Shown here: one piece after another, positions 62,508-64,000 of the stretch
Layout of the letters: each line of letters opens with the position of its first letter
Position numbering within the stretch: the stretch's first letter is position 1
NCBI GenBank assembly: GCA_044238845.1
Contig: JBIICN010000010.1
Coordinates: forward strand, 36,783-100,782
Length of the DNA stretch: 64,000 nucleotides
Source of the DNA: UBA4416 sp044238845
Lineage (GTDB): Bacteria; Bacteroidota; Bacteroidia; B-17B0; Aurantibacillaceae
Direction of reading: 5' to 3'
Notes under the pieces: model-generated
The model's database searches: none
Seen by the model: only the letters and a program-made list of their open reading frames with translations
Told to the model about the DNA's origin: nothing
Made by a program: the position numbers and the translations under genes

Positions 62508-63813
62508 CGCATTCATATGCTTGATGCTTTTTTTAGGTATTTCAAATTATAGCTATTCTCAAAAATCAACTCCGTCTCAAAAAGAATTACAGAATAAAAA
62601 AAATAAGTTGAATGATGATATCAAACAACTCAATTCTCAATTAAGTCAAACTAAAGCCAATAAAAAATCGCAGATTAATACCATTGTGGTTATTAATACA
62701 AAAATTAAAGTGCGTGAAGAATTAATTGGCACAATTAATAGTGAACTAGCTCAAATTAACTCTCGCATCAAAAAAAATGTTACCGAAATAAATGCATTAA
62801 AAGCAAATTTAGAAAAATTAAAAAACGAATATGCTAAGATGATTTATTTTGCTCAACGCAACCAGGATTCGTACACGAAAATTATGTTTTTGTTTTCTTC
62901 TGGAGATTTTAATCAAGCGTATATGCGTATTAAATATTTTCAGCAGTATGCGGCCTTTCGCAAAAAACAAGCCGATGAAATTGTAGCCACACAATTAGTA
63001 TTAACTACCAAATTAAACGAACTAGAAGCTCAACGTCACGAAAAGAACGTACTATTAGGAAATGAAAAAGAGGAAAAATCACAATTAGATGGTGAAAAAC
63101 AACAACAAGAAATTGTACTAAGCGAATTGCAGCAACAAGAAAAAGAATTAAAAGTAGAATTAGAAAAGAAAAAACGTGATGCTGAGAATTTACAAATAGC
63201 TATTAAACGTTTAATTGAAGCAGAAATAAAACGAAAATTAGAGGAATCAGCTAAAATTGCTGCCGCTAAAGTAGCTAAAGCTGAAAAGGCTGAAAAAAAT
63301 AAAGCTAATAAAACAAAAACCAATAAAACAAAAACCGAAACCAAAACACCTGAAATTAAAGCAACCGCTCCTGAATTAACCGAAGAAGCAGAGGCACTAG
63401 GCGCAGATTTTTCGAGTAGCAGAGGAAAACTACCTTGGCCAGTGACAAAAGGTGTTATTTGCCAACCGTATGGCGAATATGAGCATCCTGCTATTAAAGG
63501 TTTTATGATGAATAACAACGGCGTTGAAATTTGTGCAAACAAGGGAACTCAAGCGCGTGCCGTGTTTGAAGGAGAAGTAACTAGTATTGCTATTTCGCCA
63601 ACAGGCGGAAAACTAATCATTATTCGTCACGGAGAATATTTAAGTGTATATAGCAACATTGGTGATGTATTTGTAAAACAAGGGGATAAAGTATCTATTA
63701 AGCAAGCAATAGGAACTATTATCGATGAAGATGGTAAAACTAGTATGAACCTTCAAATTTGGAAGGGCCAAAAAACCATGGACCCCAGCGGTTGGTTGTT
63801 TAACGCGAGGTAA
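62473..63813 (+). CDS. EnvC-like murein hydrolase activator (degenerate M23 domain)
   Basis: The 446-residue protein has a signal peptide (about 1-30, start ATG 62473 overlapping the DUF4292 gene), long coiled coils (about 33-130 and 170-265) and a C-terminal LytM-like domain (about 320-446) with GKLPWPVTKGVICQPYGEYE. The M23 zinc site is incomplete: the GxDI histidine position reads NNNGVEICANKG and the HxH motif reads IIRHGEYLSVYSN. EnvC-type relatives likewise lack zinc and act as activators of amidases in cell separation. An alternative is a catalytically active divergent peptidase, which is less likely. Confidence 0.82.
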   Translation: MNRYLLKKKNLSAFICLMLFLGISNYSYSQKSTPSQKELQNKKNKLNDDIKQLNSQLSQTKANKKSQINTIVVINTKIKVREELIGTINSELAQINSRIKKNVTEINALKANLEKLKNEYAKMIYFAQRNQDSYTKIMFLFSSGDFNQAYMRIKYFQQYAAFRKKQADEIVATQLVLTTKLNELEAQRHEKNVLLGNEKEEKSQLDGEKQQQEIVLSELQQQEKELKVELEKKKRDAENLQIAIKRLIEAEIKRKLEESAKIAAAKVAKAEKAEKNKANKTKTNKTKTETKTPEIKATAPELTEEAEALGADFSSSRGKLPWPVTKGVICQPYGEYEHPAIKGFMMNNNGVEICANKGTQARAVFEGEVTSIAISPTGGKLIIIRHGEYLSVYSNIGDVFVKQGDKVSIKQAIGTIIDEDGKTSMNLQIWKGQKTMDPSGWLFNAR

Positions 63814-64000
63814 TTTCTTTTAAACATGATATATTTACATAACGCAAAAGGATGAAAAAACTAAACATATTTCCCATAAACGGTTATGTATGTACGAAAA
63901 AACTAAGCATATAAGCTAGTTAGCAACAATTGCATGAAGAAACAAACTAGACCATTACTTTTGTATCTCGGGACAACGACATTAGGAACACTAATAGTGA
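63814..64000. other. Window-end intergenic region with repeat and promoter-like site
   Basis: No gene can be supported here. It holds two near-identical 17-mers (GAAAAAACTAAACATAT at 63854-63870 and GAAAAAACTAAGCATAT at 63896-63912), 42 bases apart, and a promoter-like pair TTG (63930-63932) and TACTTTTG (63956-63963), spaced by 23. The next gene therefore probably starts beyond the window. A short frame from ATG 63934 would begin upstream of that promoter box. Confidence 0.4.

Noticed and set aside
63036..63542. A 168-codon minus-strand frame rich in Ser and Phe
   Set aside because: It lies antisense to the coiled-coil region of the EnvC-like gene; its Ser/Phe/Leu richness is what Lys/Glu/Gln codons give when read backwards.
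63934..64000. Possible start of a plus-strand gene (MKKQTRPLLLYLG...) running off the window
   Set aside because: The ATG lies inside a promoter-like pair (TTG 63930, TACTTTTG 63956), so a start here would be upstream of the expected transcription start; only 22 codons are visible.
1..64000. tRNA or rRNA genes, CRISPR arrays, transposases, phage genes
   Set aside because: I saw no cloverleaf with the usual GTTCGA arm, no rRNA-like conserved stretch, no regularly spaced direct repeats and no recombinase-like product; short or degenerate elements could be missed by eye.

Overview
The window is a chromosomal segment of an AT-rich member of the Bacteroidota. The evidence is the rimP-nusA-infB block, type IX secretion system (T9SS) proteins with type A and type B C-terminal sorting signals, a lipoprotein BamA-like TamL, lipoproteins with short S-C lipoboxes, DUF3822 and DUF4292 proteins, and several promoters matching the Bacteroidota -33 TTG / -7 TAnnTTTG pattern. 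Many starts look like TTG or GTG. I cannot name a genus from the sequence alone. I see no rRNA, tRNA, CRISPR array, transposase, prophage or plasmid gene.

Region by region. 1-4.1 kb (minus): infB (cut by the window edge), nusA and rimP, the last preceded by a hairpin plus T-run that looks like an attenuator. 4.2-7.1 kb (plus): a small membrane protein, acpP, fabF, rnc. 7.1-11.4 kb (minus): a phosphodiesterase-like lipoprotein, ettA and two secreted unknowns. 11.4-17.1 kb (plus): a T9SS-exported subtilase, a PorG/DUF6089-type protein, a type-B cargo protein and a small secreted protein. 17.1-20 kb (minus): a gamma-carbonic-anhydrase-like protein, a decayed small lipoprotein gene, a STAS/SEC14-like protein and prfC. 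20.1-29 kb: a Ser/Thr-rich lipoprotein, tamL, an rRNA methyltransferase, DUF3822, rsmD, a thioredoxin-fold protein without its cysteines, two small cytosolic proteins and heme A synthase. 29.1-35 kb (plus): rfbA, a polyprenyl synthase, a thioesterase, phosphoglucose/phosphomannose isomerase, lipB, a class C beta-lactamase-like hydrolase and a metzincin-like protein. 35-40.9 kb (minus): a single-domain response regulator, a MacAB-type ABC exporter operon and pssA. 40.9-49.4 kb (plus): an MBOAT/SGNH acyl-transfer pair followed by a PorV-family protein and a very large PorU-like C25 peptidase. 49.4-52.9 kb (minus): a CHAD-like protein, a TPR/SpoIIE phosphatase and a SET-domain protein. 53.1-53.5 kb (plus): two tandem small peptide genes with double-glycine leaders. 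53.6-64 kb: gltX, a DUF1016 nuclease with in-frame palindromic repeats, tadA, an SDR protein, a secreted unknown, a sugar nucleotidyltransferase, a TPR lipoprotein, DUF4292 and an EnvC-like protein.

How the genes connect. Most are housekeeping genes for translation, fatty acid and envelope synthesis, and outer-membrane assembly. The T9SS theme recurs: cargo (subtilase, type-B protein), a PorG-type part, and a PorV/PorU-like export-and-sorting pair. The most unusual locus is the pair of double-glycine-leader peptides at 53148-53484. Their leaders are nearly identical in protein sequence (most codon differences are silent) while the C-terminal cores are unrelated, as in ribosomally made, processed peptides. 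No obvious modification enzyme or C39 exporter lies beside them. The nearest candidate partner is a divergent SET-domain gene, and any link to it is speculation.
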